A stretch of DNA of 64,000 nt from Kitasatospora mediocidica KCTC 9733. Lineage in GTDB: Bacteria; Actinomycetota; Actinomycetes; Streptomycetales; Streptomycetaceae. The notes below the pieces were generated by a model. That model worked only from the letters and a program-made list of their open reading frames with translations. It had not been told where the DNA came from and searched no databases. Location of the stretch: positions 930,001 to 994,000 of the forward strand of contig NZ_JQLN01000001.1 of the NCBI RefSeq assembly GCF_000744225.1. Reading direction: 5' to 3'. Made by a program: the position numbers and the translations under genes. Below, one piece after another: positions 49,703 through 58,088 of the stretch (positions are counted from its first letter, which is position 1; the number at the start of each line of letters is the position of its first letter).

Positions 49703-50209
49703 ATGGGCCACCGGGACAGCACCGACGCGGACGTCATCCCGATCCTCGACGCACCCTCCGCGGTACGGGTGCCGAGCCAGGCACTGGTGCGGTCCGCCGC
49801 GTTGGGGCGGGTCGGCGTGGTGCTGGTGTCGCAGAGCCGGGACCTGGCCGAGGACGTCGCCGACCTCGCCCGGGCGGTGGCGCCCACCGACGACCCCGCC
49901 CCGGTCGCGGCCACCGGCGGACACCCGAGCGACGGCCTGGGCAGCAGCGCGCTGCTGATCGCCGCGGCCGCCCGCCGGGTCGACCAGGGCCACGGGGTCG
50001 TGGTGCTGGCCGACCTTCCGGCCGCCGTCCACACCGTGCAGGCGCTGCTGGCGACGGCGGACGAGCACGGGCTGCCGTTCCCCGTCCGGTTCGCCGACGC
50101 GCCGTTCGTGGAGGGCGCGGTGGCCGCGGTGCTGACCGCCTCGGCGGGCGGCGACCTGGCGGCCGTGCTGGACGCCGCCGAGGAGATGTACCGACAGGGG
50201 AAGGTGTAG
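49703..50209 (+). CDS. DhaM/EIIA-Man-like protein lacking the active histidine
   Basis: A 168-residue protein with an EIIA-mannose/DhaM fold: GVVLVSQSRDLAEDVADLAR, then GLGSSALLIAAA and GVVVLADLPAAVHTVQALLA. DhaM normally carries phosphate from HPr to dihydroxyacetone kinase on the histidine of VSHS; here that residue is Gln44, so it cannot be phosphorylated at that place. No dhaK or dhaL gene is nearby. It has a 35-residue N-terminal extension. GGGAG precedes the ATG. It may be a decoy or regulator derived from DhaM. Confidence 0.75.
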   Translation: MGHRDSTDADVIPILDAPSAVRVPSQALVRSAALGRVGVVLVSQSRDLAEDVADLARAVAPTDDPAPVAATGGHPSDGLGSSALLIAAAARRVDQGHGVVVLADLPAAVHTVQALLATADEHGLPFPVRFADAPFVEGAVAAVLTASAGGDLAAVLDAAEEMYRQGKV

Positions 50210-50369
50210 TCCCCGCCACCGGCGACTTCCGGCCACACCGCGTCGCCGTTCGGCTACGATCTGTGCGCACGGTCGCCGCGCGGGCATACAACCTTTCGCC
50301 GGGCGCATGCGTCTTGACTGCATCGAGCGATCTCATGCCGGGTCAGTCCGGCCGTGCCTGGAGGGAACC

Positions 50370-51362
50370 GTGCCGCGATCGGACACCACCTCGGCGTCCC
50401 CACCCCAGCCGTCACCGAGCCCGCCGCGGCCCGGACCGCCGCCCGCCACGGCCGGCGGTTCCACCGGCCGGCTGAGCCACTGGCTGCGCTACTCCCCCGC
50501 CCAGCCGCTCTTCCGCGCCCGGGCGGCCCGCCGGCTCGCCGTCCTCGCCTACCGCCGGGTGACCGACCGCCGACGCTTCGGCGCCCAGCTGGACCGGCTC
50601 TGCCGGACGGCCGTCCCGATCTCGCTGCGCACCCTGGAACAGGCCGTGGCGGAGGGCCGGCCGCTGCCGCCGCGCAGCGTGCTGATCACCTTCGACGACG
50701 CCGACCGCGGCGTCCTGGAGTGCGCCCTGCCCGCGCTCAAGGCCCGCGGCCTGCCCGCCGTCGCCTTCGTGGTCACCGAGTTGGTCGGCACCGACCTGCC
50801 GTCCTGGCAGCAGGAGGCCGCCTTCCTCACCGCGCACGGCGGCCAGGCGCGGGCGCTCACGGCGGACGGCCAGGCCCGGCGGCTGGCCCAGCTGGCCGCG
50901 CTGCCCGACCCGGACCGCCGGCGCAGCCTGCACGAACTGCGGGTCAGCTGCACGGCCCGCCCACCCCGCCAGGAGCGGCTGGCCCCCGAGGACCTGCGGG
51001 AGCTGGCGGCCGGCCGGGTCGCGATCGGCAGCCAGAGCCTGGGGGCGGCCGAGCTGCGCCGCTGCGACGACGCGACGGTGCGCACCGAGATCCTCTCGGC
51101 GCACCAGGCGCTGACCGGCTGGCTCGGCACCGCGCCGACGGCCTTCGCCTACCCGGGCGGCGGCTACGAACCGCGCACGGCCGAGGTCCTGCGCGAACTG
51201 GGCTACCGGCTGGGCTTCCTGAGTGACCACCGGCTCAGCCGACGGCTGCCCGAGCAGGCCCTGCTGGTCAGCCGGCTACGGGTGGACGCCGCCGGCGGCC
51301 GGCACCACCTGGACACCGTGCTCTCCGGCCTGGACCCCGCGCTCAGCCGCTGGCGTACCTAG
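50370..51362 (+). CDS. Polysaccharide-deacetylase-like protein, metal site degenerate
   Basis: A 330-residue protein with a Pro/Ser-rich N-terminus and a NodB-like fold: RLAVLAYRRVTDRRRFGAQL, VLITFDDADRGVLECALPAL, VAIGSQSLGAAELRRCD and TAFAYPGGGYEPRTAEVLRE. Active CE4 enzymes bind zinc with the histidines of IGSHsxxHxxL; here these are Gln and Ala, so hydrolytic activity is doubtful although the FDD aspartates remain. GTG at 50370 follows GGAGGG; an ATG at 50307 is an alternative. Its last 87 bases overlap the convergent racemase gene. Confidence 0.8.
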   Translation: MPRSDTTSASPPQPSPSPPRPGPPPATAGGSTGRLSHWLRYSPAQPLFRARAARRLAVLAYRRVTDRRRFGAQLDRLCRTAVPISLRTLEQAVAEGRPLPPRSVLITFDDADRGVLECALPALKARGLPAVAFVVTELVGTDLPSWQQEAAFLTAHGGQARALTADGQARRLAQLAALPDPDRRRSLHELRVSCTARPPRQERLAPEDLRELAAGRVAIGSQSLGAAELRRCDDATVRTEILSAHQALTGWLGTAPTAFAYPGGGYEPRTAEVLRELGYRLGFLSDHRLSRRLPEQALLVSRLRVDAAGGRHHLDTVLSGLDPALSRWRT

Positions 51363-52118
51363 AAGACGACCCTGGAGGTAGTGCCCGGCGGCCGCCGGCA
51401 GGATGTCCGGGCGGCCGGTCGACAGGACGGTGAGGCTGCCGGTGCCCGTGCGGGTGACGGCGGCGACCCGGCGCAGGGCCTGGGCGGCGACGGCGTCGGC
51501 CGAGCCGAAGAACACCAGCGGCGCGGCCGGGTCCGGGATCGGCGCGACGGCCGCCCTGATCCGGTCGGCCACCAGTTCGTAGTGCGTGCAGCCGAGCACG
51601 AGAGCCGCGGTGCCCGGCGGGGTCAGCGCGGCCGCCGCCCGGATCGCCGCGTCGATCGCCGCGTCGTCGGCCCGCTCCACGGCGTCGGCCAGGCCCGGGC
51701 AGGGCACCTCGGTGACCTCCGCGCCCGTCGCGAAGTCGTTGATCAGCCCGCGCTGGTAGGCGCTGCCGGTGGTCGCCGGGGTGGCCCAGATCGCCACCGG
51801 GCCGCCGGCGGCCGCGGCCGGCTTGATCGCCGGGACGGTGCCGATCACCGGCAGCCCGGGTTCCAGCTCGGCCCGCAGTGTGGCCAGCGCATGCACCGAG
51901 GCGGTGTTGCAGGCGACCACGAGGGCGTCCGGCCGGTAGGCGGCCGCGGCCCGCGCACAGGCGAGCGCGTGTTCGGCGATGTCCTCGGGGGTCCGCGGAC
52001 CCCAGGGCATGCCGTCCGGGTCGCTGGAGAGCACGAGATCGACGTCCGGCCGCAGCGCCCGCAGCGCGGCGGCCGCCGGGAGCAGTCCGATTCCAGAGTC
52101 CAGCAGTGCGATCTTCAC
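51276..52118 (-). CDS. Asp/Glu racemase-family protein
   Basis: A 280-residue cofactor-independent racemase fold. The two catalytic cysteines are present in VVACNTASVHALATL and ALVLGCTHYELV. The N-terminus IALLDSGIGLLPAAAALRAL is short and the next motif is SDPDGMPWGPRTPEDI rather than the usual PYG of MurI, so it may be a paralogue of the peptidoglycan glutamate racemase, possibly acting on another amino acid. GTG at 52118 has a weak ribosome site. Its 3' end overlaps the convergent deacetylase-like gene by 87 bases. Confidence 0.82.
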   Translation of the reverse strand: MKIALLDSGIGLLPAAAALRALRPDVDLVLSSDPDGMPWGPRTPEDIAEHALACARAAAAYRPDALVVACNTASVHALATLRAELEPGLPVIGTVPAIKPAAAAGGPVAIWATPATTGSAYQRGLINDFATGAEVTEVPCPGLADAVERADDAAIDAAIRAAAALTPPGTAALVLGCTHYELVADRIRAAVAPIPDPAAPLVFFGSADAVAAQALRRVAAVTRTGTGSLTVLSTGRPDILPAAAGHYLQGRLLGTPAAERGVQAGEHGVQVVPAAGGVHP

Positions 52119-52189
52119 GAGAATCGACCTTAGTCGATCCGGGCGTCGCACCCCTGACAACGGCCCCGCTGCGACAGACTTCCCCCGTG

Positions 52190-53353
52190 ATGGTGCTGCT
52201 GTGGGTGAGTCTGCTGTCGGTGCTGTGCTGGGTGTGGCTGGCGTGCTGCCAGGGGTTCTTCTGGCGGACGGACGTCCGGCTGCCCGAGCGGCGCCCACCG
52301 GCGGCCTGGCCGTCGGTCGCGGTGGTGGTGCCGGCCCGGGACGAGGCCGAGGTGCTGCCGCTGAGCCTGCCGGGGTTGCTGGCGCAGCGGTACCCGGGGT
52401 CGGCCCGGGTGATCCTGGTGGACGACCACAGTACGGACGGCACGGCGCAGGTCGCCCGGCAGCTGAGCGCGGGCAACACCACCGGCGCACTCCCGCTCAC
52501 CGTCGACACCCCGCCGCCGCTGCCGCCGGGGTGGACCGGCAAGCTCTGGGCCGTGCGGCACGGCGTCGAGACGGCGGGCGGGGTCGACTATCTGCTGCTC
52601 ACCGACGCCGACATCGCTCACGGCCCCGACACGCTGGCGGCGCTGGTGGCCGCCGCCGAGACCCAGCGCCTGGACCTGGTCTCCCAGATGGCCCGGCTGC
52701 GCACCGAGAGCGGCTGGGAGCGGCTGATCGTCCCGGCGTTCGTCTACTTCTTCGCCCAGCTGTACCCCTTCCGCCGCAGCAACCGCCCCGGCTCCCGGAC
52801 GGCGGCGGCGGCCGGTGGCTGCTCGCTGGTGCGCCGCGACGCGTTGGAGCGTGCGGGCGGGATCGCGGCGATCCGCGGCGCGGTGATCGACGACGTGTCA
52901 CTCGCCCGCGCGGTCAAGCGCAGCGGCGGGCGCACCTGGCTCGGCCTGGCCGAGCGCACCCCCGCCCTGCGGGTGGACAGCGTGCGCCCCTACCAGGGCC
53001 TCGGCCCGCTCTGGCGGATGGTCTCGCGCAGCGCGTACGCGCAGCTGCGGCACTCGCCGCTGCTGCTGATCGGCACAGTGCTCGGGCTGGCGCTGGTCTA
53101 CCTGGTGCCGCCGGTCGCGACGATCACCGGCCTGGTGACGGGCGACCCGGCGCTGCTGGCCGCCGGCGCCGTCGCCTGGACGCTGATGGCCGGGACCTAC
53201 CTGCCGATGGTGCGCTACTACGGCCGGCCGGCCCCGGCGGCGTTGCTGCTGCCGTTCACCGCGCTGCTCTATCTGCTGATGACGGTGGACTCGGCGGTAC
53301 AGCACTGGCGCGGCCGCGGCGCCGCCTGGAAGGGGCGCACCTACAGCGGTTAG
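52190..53353 (+). CDS. hpnB: Family 2 glycosyltransferase, hopanoid-associated HpnB type
   Basis: A 387-residue membrane-associated glycosyltransferase. One N-terminal membrane segment, then a GT-A domain: VAVVVPARDEAEVLPLSL, VILVDDHSTDGTAQVAR, YLLLTDADIAHGPDTLAALV, then RTAAAAGGCSLVRRDALERA and GAVIDDVSLARAVK; three to four C-terminal membrane segments follow. This layout is that of HpnB in hopanoid clusters, although no other hopanoid gene is present here. ATG at 52190 (or GTG at 52187) lacks a ribosome site, suggesting a leaderless mRNA. It converges with the DsbA-like gene with 6 bases between. Confidence 0.85.
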   Translation: MVLLWVSLLSVLCWVWLACCQGFFWRTDVRLPERRPPAAWPSVAVVVPARDEAEVLPLSLPGLLAQRYPGSARVILVDDHSTDGTAQVARQLSAGNTTGALPLTVDTPPPLPPGWTGKLWAVRHGVETAGGVDYLLLTDADIAHGPDTLAALVAAAETQRLDLVSQMARLRTESGWERLIVPAFVYFFAQLYPFRRSNRPGSRTAAAAGGCSLVRRDALERAGGIAAIRGAVIDDVSLARAVKRSGGRTWLGLAERTPALRVDSVRPYQGLGPLWRMVSRSAYAQLRHSPLLLIGTVLGLALVYLVPPVATITGLVTGDPALLAAGAVAWTLMAGTYLPMVRYYGRPAPAALLLPFTALLYLLMTVDSAVQHWRGRGAAWKGRTYSG

Positions 53354-53359
53354 GACTTG

Positions 53360-54049
53360 TCAGTGCTTGGCCGCAGGCACCTGCTGCTGGAGCAGGTCGT
53401 CCAGCACCGCGGGCATCCGGTCCACGCCGCCGGCCTGGACCGGCCCGGTGCGGTAGCTGCCCTGGACGACGAGGCTGGGCAGCTCGGTGACCTCGTAGCG
53501 CGCCAGCTCCTTCGAGGCCTGCGCGGTCTCCCGGCCCACCTCGTCGGACTCGTACGCGGCGCGGAACCGCTGCGCGTCCACCTGCTGCCCGGCCGCCCAG
53601 CCGGCGGCCAGGTCCTCGGTGGTGAGGTCGAGGCCCTCGCCGCGGACGGCGCGGAAGACGGCGCTCTGCAGGCGGTCCACCTCGCCGAGACGGTCGAGCG
53701 TGTAGAACAGCCGGGCGTGGGCCCGCTCGACGTCCTGGTCGGCGTTGTCGGACCAGACGGCGGGGATCCGGCGGAGCACCACGTCGGACGGGCGGTGCGC
53801 GGCCCAGTCCTCCAGCGGCTGCTCCAGCAACTGCGAGTGCTCGCAGCCGTACCAGAAGACCTCGACCACCTCACGGCGGGCCGAATCGGCCACCGGTTGG
53901 GGGTGCTGGAGGCGGACATAGCTGCCGCCCTCACGCGGCGCCGGAGCACCGGAGGGCACCGCGGCCACCGCCGCCCCCGGCGTCGAGGCCACCCCGAGGG
54001 TCAGACCGGCGGAGACGAGCAGGACGACGAGGCGCGAGACAGACGTCAT
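53360..54049 (-). CDS. Secreted DsbA-like protein with CxxS site
   Basis: A 229-residue protein with an N-terminal signal sequence (about 1-30) and a thioredoxin/DsbA fold: REVVEVFWYGCEHSQLLEQP, DVVLRRIPAVW, ARLFYTLDRLGEVDRLQSAV, VTELPSLVVQGSYRTG with the cis-proline, and GGVDRMPAVLDDLL. It resembles the proteobacterial DsbA/DsbL type. The active site reads Cys69-Glu-His-Ser72 instead of CxxC, so it cannot form an internal disulphide; a trapping, isomerase-like or binding role is possible. It is convergent with hpnB. Confidence 0.8.
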   Translation of the reverse strand: MTSVSRLVVLLVSAGLTLGVASTPGAAVAAVPSGAPAPREGGSYVRLQHPQPVADSARREVVEVFWYGCEHSQLLEQPLEDWAAHRPSDVVLRRIPAVWSDNADQDVERAHARLFYTLDRLGEVDRLQSAVFRAVRGEGLDLTTEDLAAGWAAGQQVDAQRFRAAYESDEVGRETAQASKELARYEVTELPSLVVQGSYRTGPVQAGGVDRMPAVLDDLLQQQVPAAKH

Positions 54050-54279
54050 GGCGACACCGTGTCAGTTCGAGCGCCGGCACTGCCAGTTGCGCGCCGACAG
54101 GTCCCCCGATCGGCGCAACAGCGGTTGCGCCGATCCGGACACCCCGTCAGGGCGAGCGGCCCCGGGACACGTTCCGCCGTGGATTCCCTGGCGGGCGGGG
54201 CGTCCGGGCTGCGATGCTAGGCCCGGGCGATGGCCGGCATGGGAGGCCGACCAGGCGCCGCGTCAGGGGGATGAGTCGG

Positions 54280-55464
54280 ATGCATGTGCTCTACGTGATC
54301 GACAGCCTCAACCGGGTGGGCGGGGCCGAACAGGGGCTGCTGGCGCTGGCACCACAGCTGGTGCACTCGGGCGTCAAGCTCGACGTCGCGTACCTGACGG
54401 CGTCCCCGGGCGGGTTCCAACCCGAGCTGGCCGCCGCGGGTGCCACCGTCTTCGGCGTGCACCACCGCGGCCGGGGCCGCACCGCCGCGGCGCTGCGAGC
54501 GCTGGTCCGCGAGCGCCGTCCCGATCTGGTGCACACCACGCTGTACGAGTCGGACGTGCTCGGCCGGGCCGCGGCGCTGGCCGCCCACACGCCGGTGGTC
54601 TCCAGCCTGGTCAACCCCGCCTACGGGCCCGAACACCTGCACGCGCGCGGGCTGAGCCCGTGGCGGATGCGGGCCGCGCAGGCGGTGGACGCGGCGACCG
54701 CCCAGGGCACCCGCCGCTTCCACGCGCTGACCCGGCACGTGGCGGGCGCGATGGCCGGTCGGCTGCGGATACCGGCCGGCCGGATCGACGTGGTGCCGGC
54801 CGGGCGCGATCCGGAGGTGCTGGGCACGGTCACGGCAGAGCGGCGGGCAGCCGTGCGGGCCGGCCTCGACCTGGCGCCGAACACCCCGGTGGTGCTGGCG
54901 GCGGCGCGCCAGGCGTACCAGAAGGGGCTCGACGTCCTGCTCACCGCCTGGCCTCGGGTGCTGCACGGCGCTCCCGAGGCCGTCCTGCTGCTGGCCGGGG
55001 ACCCGGGACCGGAGAGCGCGCGGCTGCACGCGCTGGCCGCGGCAGCCGGGGTCGGGGAGCGGGTGCGGTTCCTCGGACCGCGCGGCGACGTCTACGACCT
55101 GATGGCCGCCGCCGACGTGTTCACCGTGCCGTCCCGTTGGGAGGGCCTGGGCAGCGCCGCCATGGAGGCGATGGGCGTCGGCGTCCCACTGGTCTGCTCC
55201 GACGTGCCGGCGCTGCGCGAGACGGTGCGCTCGGAGGACTACGCGGTGCTGGTGCCGCCGGAGTCCCCGGAGCGACTGGCCGCCGCCCTGGGCGCGGTGC
55301 TCGCCGACCCGGGCGCCTCGACCGGCCGCGTCCAGGCCGCCCGGGCGCGCTTCCTGACCAATTTCACGCTCCACCAGGTCACCGCCCAGATGGTGGACTT
55401 CTACGAGCGTTCGCTGCACTCCCGGCGGGGAATGGCGGCACAGGTGCGTGCACGGACACTCTGA
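54280..55464 (+). CDS. Family 4 glycosyltransferase
   Basis: A 394-residue GT-B glycosyltransferase. The N-terminal half starts HVLYVIDSLNRVGGAEQGLL; the C-terminal donor domain has VVLAAARQAYQKGLDVLLTA, VLLLAGDPGPESARLHALAA and the GT4 motif FTVPSRWEGLGSAAMEAMGV followed by CSDVPALRETV. It transfers sugar from a nucleotide donor to an unknown lipid or glycan acceptor. AGGGGG lies 9 bases before ATG 54280; an ATG three codons earlier is too close to it. Its stop codon lies inside a TGACGGTCCGTCA palindrome. Confidence 0.88.
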   Translation: MHVLYVIDSLNRVGGAEQGLLALAPQLVHSGVKLDVAYLTASPGGFQPELAAAGATVFGVHHRGRGRTAAALRALVRERRPDLVHTTLYESDVLGRAAALAAHTPVVSSLVNPAYGPEHLHARGLSPWRMRAAQAVDAATAQGTRRFHALTRHVAGAMAGRLRIPAGRIDVVPAGRDPEVLGTVTAERRAAVRAGLDLAPNTPVVLAAARQAYQKGLDVLLTAWPRVLHGAPEAVLLLAGDPGPESARLHALAAAAGVGERVRFLGPRGDVYDLMAAADVFTVPSRWEGLGSAAMEAMGVGVPLVCSDVPALRETVRSEDYAVLVPPESPERLAAALGAVLADPGASTGRVQAARARFLTNFTLHQVTAQMVDFYERSLHSRRGMAAQVRARTL

Positions 55465-55474
55465 CGGTCCGTCA
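55462..55474. promoter_or_regulatory. TGACGGTCCGTCA palindrome before mscL
   Basis: An exact copy of the 13-bp palindrome found twice upstream of the Pls-like gene. It overlaps the glycosyltransferase stop and lies 126 bases before mscL, whose promoter it may control. Confidence 0.5.
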
Positions 55475-55599
55475 ACTCTCGTTTCCACGTTAGCTGGAGA
55501 GAGTGAGGCGGGTTGGACCGCACTCCCTCCGGTTGGCCAGGATGGCGGACGAGGGGGTGAGGTCATCACCCTCCGCCGATCCATCTGGAGTTCAACGCC

Positions 55600-56040
55600 G
55601 TGTTCAAGGGCTTCCGCAGCTTTCTGCTGCGCGGAAACGTAGTAGACCTGGCCGTCGGTATCGTCATCGGTGCGGCCTTCACCGCCGTCGTCACCGGCTT
55701 CGTCACGGCGTTCCTGACGCCACTGATCGGCGTCGCGACCGGCACCATCGGCGACTTCACCCAGAAGACCTTCGAGGTCGGCGGCACCGCGTTCCCCTAC
55801 GGCGCGTTCCTCAACGCGCTGATCAGCTTCCTGCTGATCGCCGCGGTGATCTACTTCGTGGTCGTGGTGCCGGTCGGCAAGCTGCAGGCCCGCTTCGAGC
55901 CGAAGGCCTCCGAGCAGCCCAAGACCGACTGCCCCGAGTGCCTGAGCCGCATTCCGGCCGCGGCCGTCCGCTGCTCGTTCTGCACCTCCGAGCTGACGCC
56001 GCTGCCGGGCTTCCCCGCGCAGGCGCTGCAGAACAGCTGA
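55600..56040 (+). CDS. mscL: Large-conductance mechanosensitive channel with C-terminal zinc ribbon
   Basis: A 146-residue MscL: N-terminal FKGFRSFLLRGNVVDLAVG, first membrane helix IVIGAAFTAVVTGFVTAFL, periplasmic loop TGTIGDFTQKTFEVGG and second helix ALISFLLIAAVIYFVVVVP. It releases solutes on osmotic downshock. Unlike the short coiled-coil tail of E. coli MscL, the C-terminus carries two CxxC knuckles (CPECLSRIPAAAVRCSFC), a likely zinc ribbon. GTG at 55600 has CTGGAG upstream. Confidence 0.95.
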   Translation: MFKGFRSFLLRGNVVDLAVGIVIGAAFTAVVTGFVTAFLTPLIGVATGTIGDFTQKTFEVGGTAFPYGAFLNALISFLLIAAVIYFVVVVPVGKLQARFEPKASEQPKTDCPECLSRIPAAAVRCSFCTSELTPLPGFPAQALQNS

Positions 56041-56343
56041 CCCTCACGGCTTCGAGGACGTGGCACCCGACCTGGCGGATCATCCAAAGAGATCGCCCCG
56101 GACACGACAGAGCGGTGCCGTGGTCGGTGATGAGGCCAGCTTAGGCCACCGTGAGCCCCCCGAAACCCGGGGGGCTCACCCCTGCTCGGCGTCCGAACAG
56201 CAGCCGAACGGCCGGAAAACGTCCGCGATATGCCCGATATTTCGTCATTCAGGGCCTTTGCGCGAGCGAAGACTGTGTAAACACTCGAACTACCCCCCTC
56301 CCACACTCCTCAGGTGGCACATTCTGGGCTTACGGTATGCCCC
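56041..56343. other. Intergenic region after mscL
   Basis: The 303 bases hold the mscL terminator hairpin at 56151-56179 and an AT-richer stretch from about 56220 (GATATGCCCGATATTT) that probably contains the promoter of the next gene. I see no gene here. Confidence 0.5.
56151..56179. terminator. mscL terminator hairpin
   Basis: GTGAGCCCCCCG and its complement CGGGGGGCTCAC form a perfect 12-bp stem with loop AAACC, 110 bases after mscL. No T-run follows. Confidence 0.65.
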
Positions 56344-57000
56344 ATGACCTCGCCCCGCTCCTACGACGGAGTCGGCTACTACGCTCCGTCCTTTTCGTCG
56401 GGCACGCCCATCTACGACAGCTTGGTCGCAGAGCGCGGAGTCCCCCAGATCGCGCCGATCAACGTGCCGGCGGCACTGCCCCCGGCCCCCTACCAACCCG
56501 CCCCGGGCTTCGGCTCGGCGCTGGAGAGCACCAGCCTGCTGCCGGCCCTGCCGCCGGCCCGGCTCGCTCTGGGCCCGGGTACGAGCACCGGCAGTAGCTA
56601 TCCGGCTCCTTCGTACGCCACGCCGCAGCCCCCGGTGCCCGGTTACGGCGGCCAGCCGTACCTGCCCGGTCCGCGCGTGCCCGCCCAACCGGTGCAGCAG
56701 GGCTACCCCTCGCCGCAGCCGTGGGACACCCAGGGCGGCTTCCGGCCCTCGCCGCCGGCCCCGGTGGCGCCCGTGCGCCCGGTGCCGCCGGCGCAGTTCT
56801 TCCAGCAGCCCGGCCAGCAGGCCACGCAGCAGGGCATGGCCCAGCAGCCGGCGCAACAGAATTACGCGCAGGGGCAGTTCGGCCAGAGCCAATTCGGCCA
56901 GGGGCAGTTCGGGCAGGGGCAGTTCAACCAGCAGGGCCAGCAGGGCTATCAGCAGCAGTACGGCCAGCAGGCGCCGCCTCAACAGGGGCAGGCTTACTGA
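56344..57000 (+). CDS. Low-complexity Pro/Gln-rich protein (DUF6643-like)
   Basis: A 218-residue protein. The N-terminus TSPRSYDGVGYYAPSFSSGT and IYDSLVAERGVPQIAPINVP is conserved-looking; the rest is Pro-rich and the C-terminal 50 residues are Gln/Gly/Phe repeats (YAQGQFGQSQFGQGQFGQG) like prion-type low-complexity sequence. It resembles a family of uncharacterised Streptomyces proteins (I believe DUF6643). No signal peptide or membrane segment is present, so it is cytoplasmic. ATG at 56344 lacks a strong ribosome site. Confidence 0.8.
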   Translation: MTSPRSYDGVGYYAPSFSSGTPIYDSLVAERGVPQIAPINVPAALPPAPYQPAPGFGSALESTSLLPALPPARLALGPGTSTGSSYPAPSYATPQPPVPGYGGQPYLPGPRVPAQPVQQGYPSPQPWDTQGGFRPSPPAPVAPVRPVPPAQFFQQPGQQATQQGMAQQPAQQNYAQGQFGQSQFGQGQFGQGQFNQQGQQGYQQQYGQQAPPQQGQAY

Positions 57001-57129
57001 CCGAAGGATCCAGGGGGGATTTTCGGTCATCCACGGGCCGTTCGGAGCACCGCAGCGCGGTGTCCCGGACGGCCCGTGCGCATACCCCCGTCCGTGGGCG
57101 CACCGGGCGGAGCCTGGCAGGATGGCGCT

Positions 57130-57999
57130 ATGCCTCTCCTCACCGGTCTGCACCGCTACCCCGTCAAGTCGATGTACCGGCAGAGCCCGGCCAGCGCGAC
57201 CGTCGAGCCATGGGGTCTCAGCGGCGACCGGCGCTGGATGCTGGCCGGCCAGGACGGCAAGGCGATCACCCAGCGCGACGCCCCCGCGCTGAGCCGCTTC
57301 CGCACCGAACTGGACGAGGACGGCGCGCTCCTGGTGACCTCCCCCGAGGGTGACCGGCTGCGGGTCCCGGCCCCGGCCGGCTCGGCGAGCCCCGCCGTGG
57401 GCGACATCTTCGGCTCCCGGTTCGCCGCCGCCGAGGCCGAGGAGAAGGCCCACCTCTGGTTCGCCGAGCACCTCCCGCAAGACCTGGGGCCCGTCCGCCT
57501 GCTGCACCTGGACGACCCGCTGGCCCGGCCGGTCAACGAGCGCTTCTGCACCCCCGGGGACACCGTCAGCATGGCCGACGGGTTCCCGCTGCTGGCCACC
57601 ACGACGGCCTCGCTGGCCTCGCTCAACGACTGGATGACCGCCAAGGGCGCGACCGCCCTGCCGATGGAGCGGTTCCGCCCCAACCTGGTGGTCGACGGCG
57701 TCGAGGCCTGGGAGGAGGACGGCTGGCGGCGGGTCCGGATAGGCGAGCTGACCTTCCGGGCCGTCAAACTCTGCGGCCGCTGCGTGGTCACCACCACCGA
57801 CCAGGAGACCGGCGAGCGCCAGGGCCCGGAGCCGCTCACCTCGCTGGCCGCCCACCACCGGCTGGACAAGAAGGCCGCCTTCGGCGTCAACCTGATCCCC
57901 GAACGCCCCGCCGGGGTGAGCGGCGACGTCCTGGGCACCGTCCGGCTGGGCGACCTGGTCACCGTGCTGGAGCGCGGGGAACGACTGCCCGCCGCCTAG
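57130..57999 (+). CDS. MOSC domain protein
   Basis: A 289-residue protein with the N-terminal MOSC beta-barrel (LTGLHRYPVKSMYRQSPASA, GLSGDRRWMLAGQDGKAITQ) and the MOSC domain (FRPNLVVDGVEAWEEDGWRR, RAVKLCGRCVVTTTDQETG with the conserved cysteine that binds sulphur or molybdenum cofactor, FGVNLIPE). Relatives act in N-hydroxylated compound reduction with a molybdenum cofactor. It stands alone, followed by a 12-bp repeat array. Confidence 0.9.
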   Translation: MPLLTGLHRYPVKSMYRQSPASATVEPWGLSGDRRWMLAGQDGKAITQRDAPALSRFRTELDEDGALLVTSPEGDRLRVPAPAGSASPAVGDIFGSRFAAAEAEEKAHLWFAEHLPQDLGPVRLLHLDDPLARPVNERFCTPGDTVSMADGFPLLATTTASLASLNDWMTAKGATALPMERFRPNLVVDGVEAWEEDGWRRVRIGELTFRAVKLCGRCVVTTTDQETGERQGPEPLTSLAAHHRLDKKAAFGVNLIPERPAGVSGDVLGTVRLGDLVTVLERGERLPAA

Positions 58000-58028
58000 C
58001 GTCTTCAGGAGAACGACTGGGCGACCGG

Positions 58029-58088
58029 CCGGGAGATCAGCTGGGAGATCGACCGAGCGATCGACCGGGAGATCGGCTGGGAGATCGG
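58029..58088. repeat. 12-bp tandem repeat array
   Basis: Five units of a 12-base sequence related to CCGGGAGATCGG and CTGGGAGATCGA lie in a row, with a degenerate sixth at 58089-58100. Each holds GATC. The array fills the region 90-150 bases upstream of the beta-helix/AAA+ gene and may affect its promoter. Confidence 0.85.
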
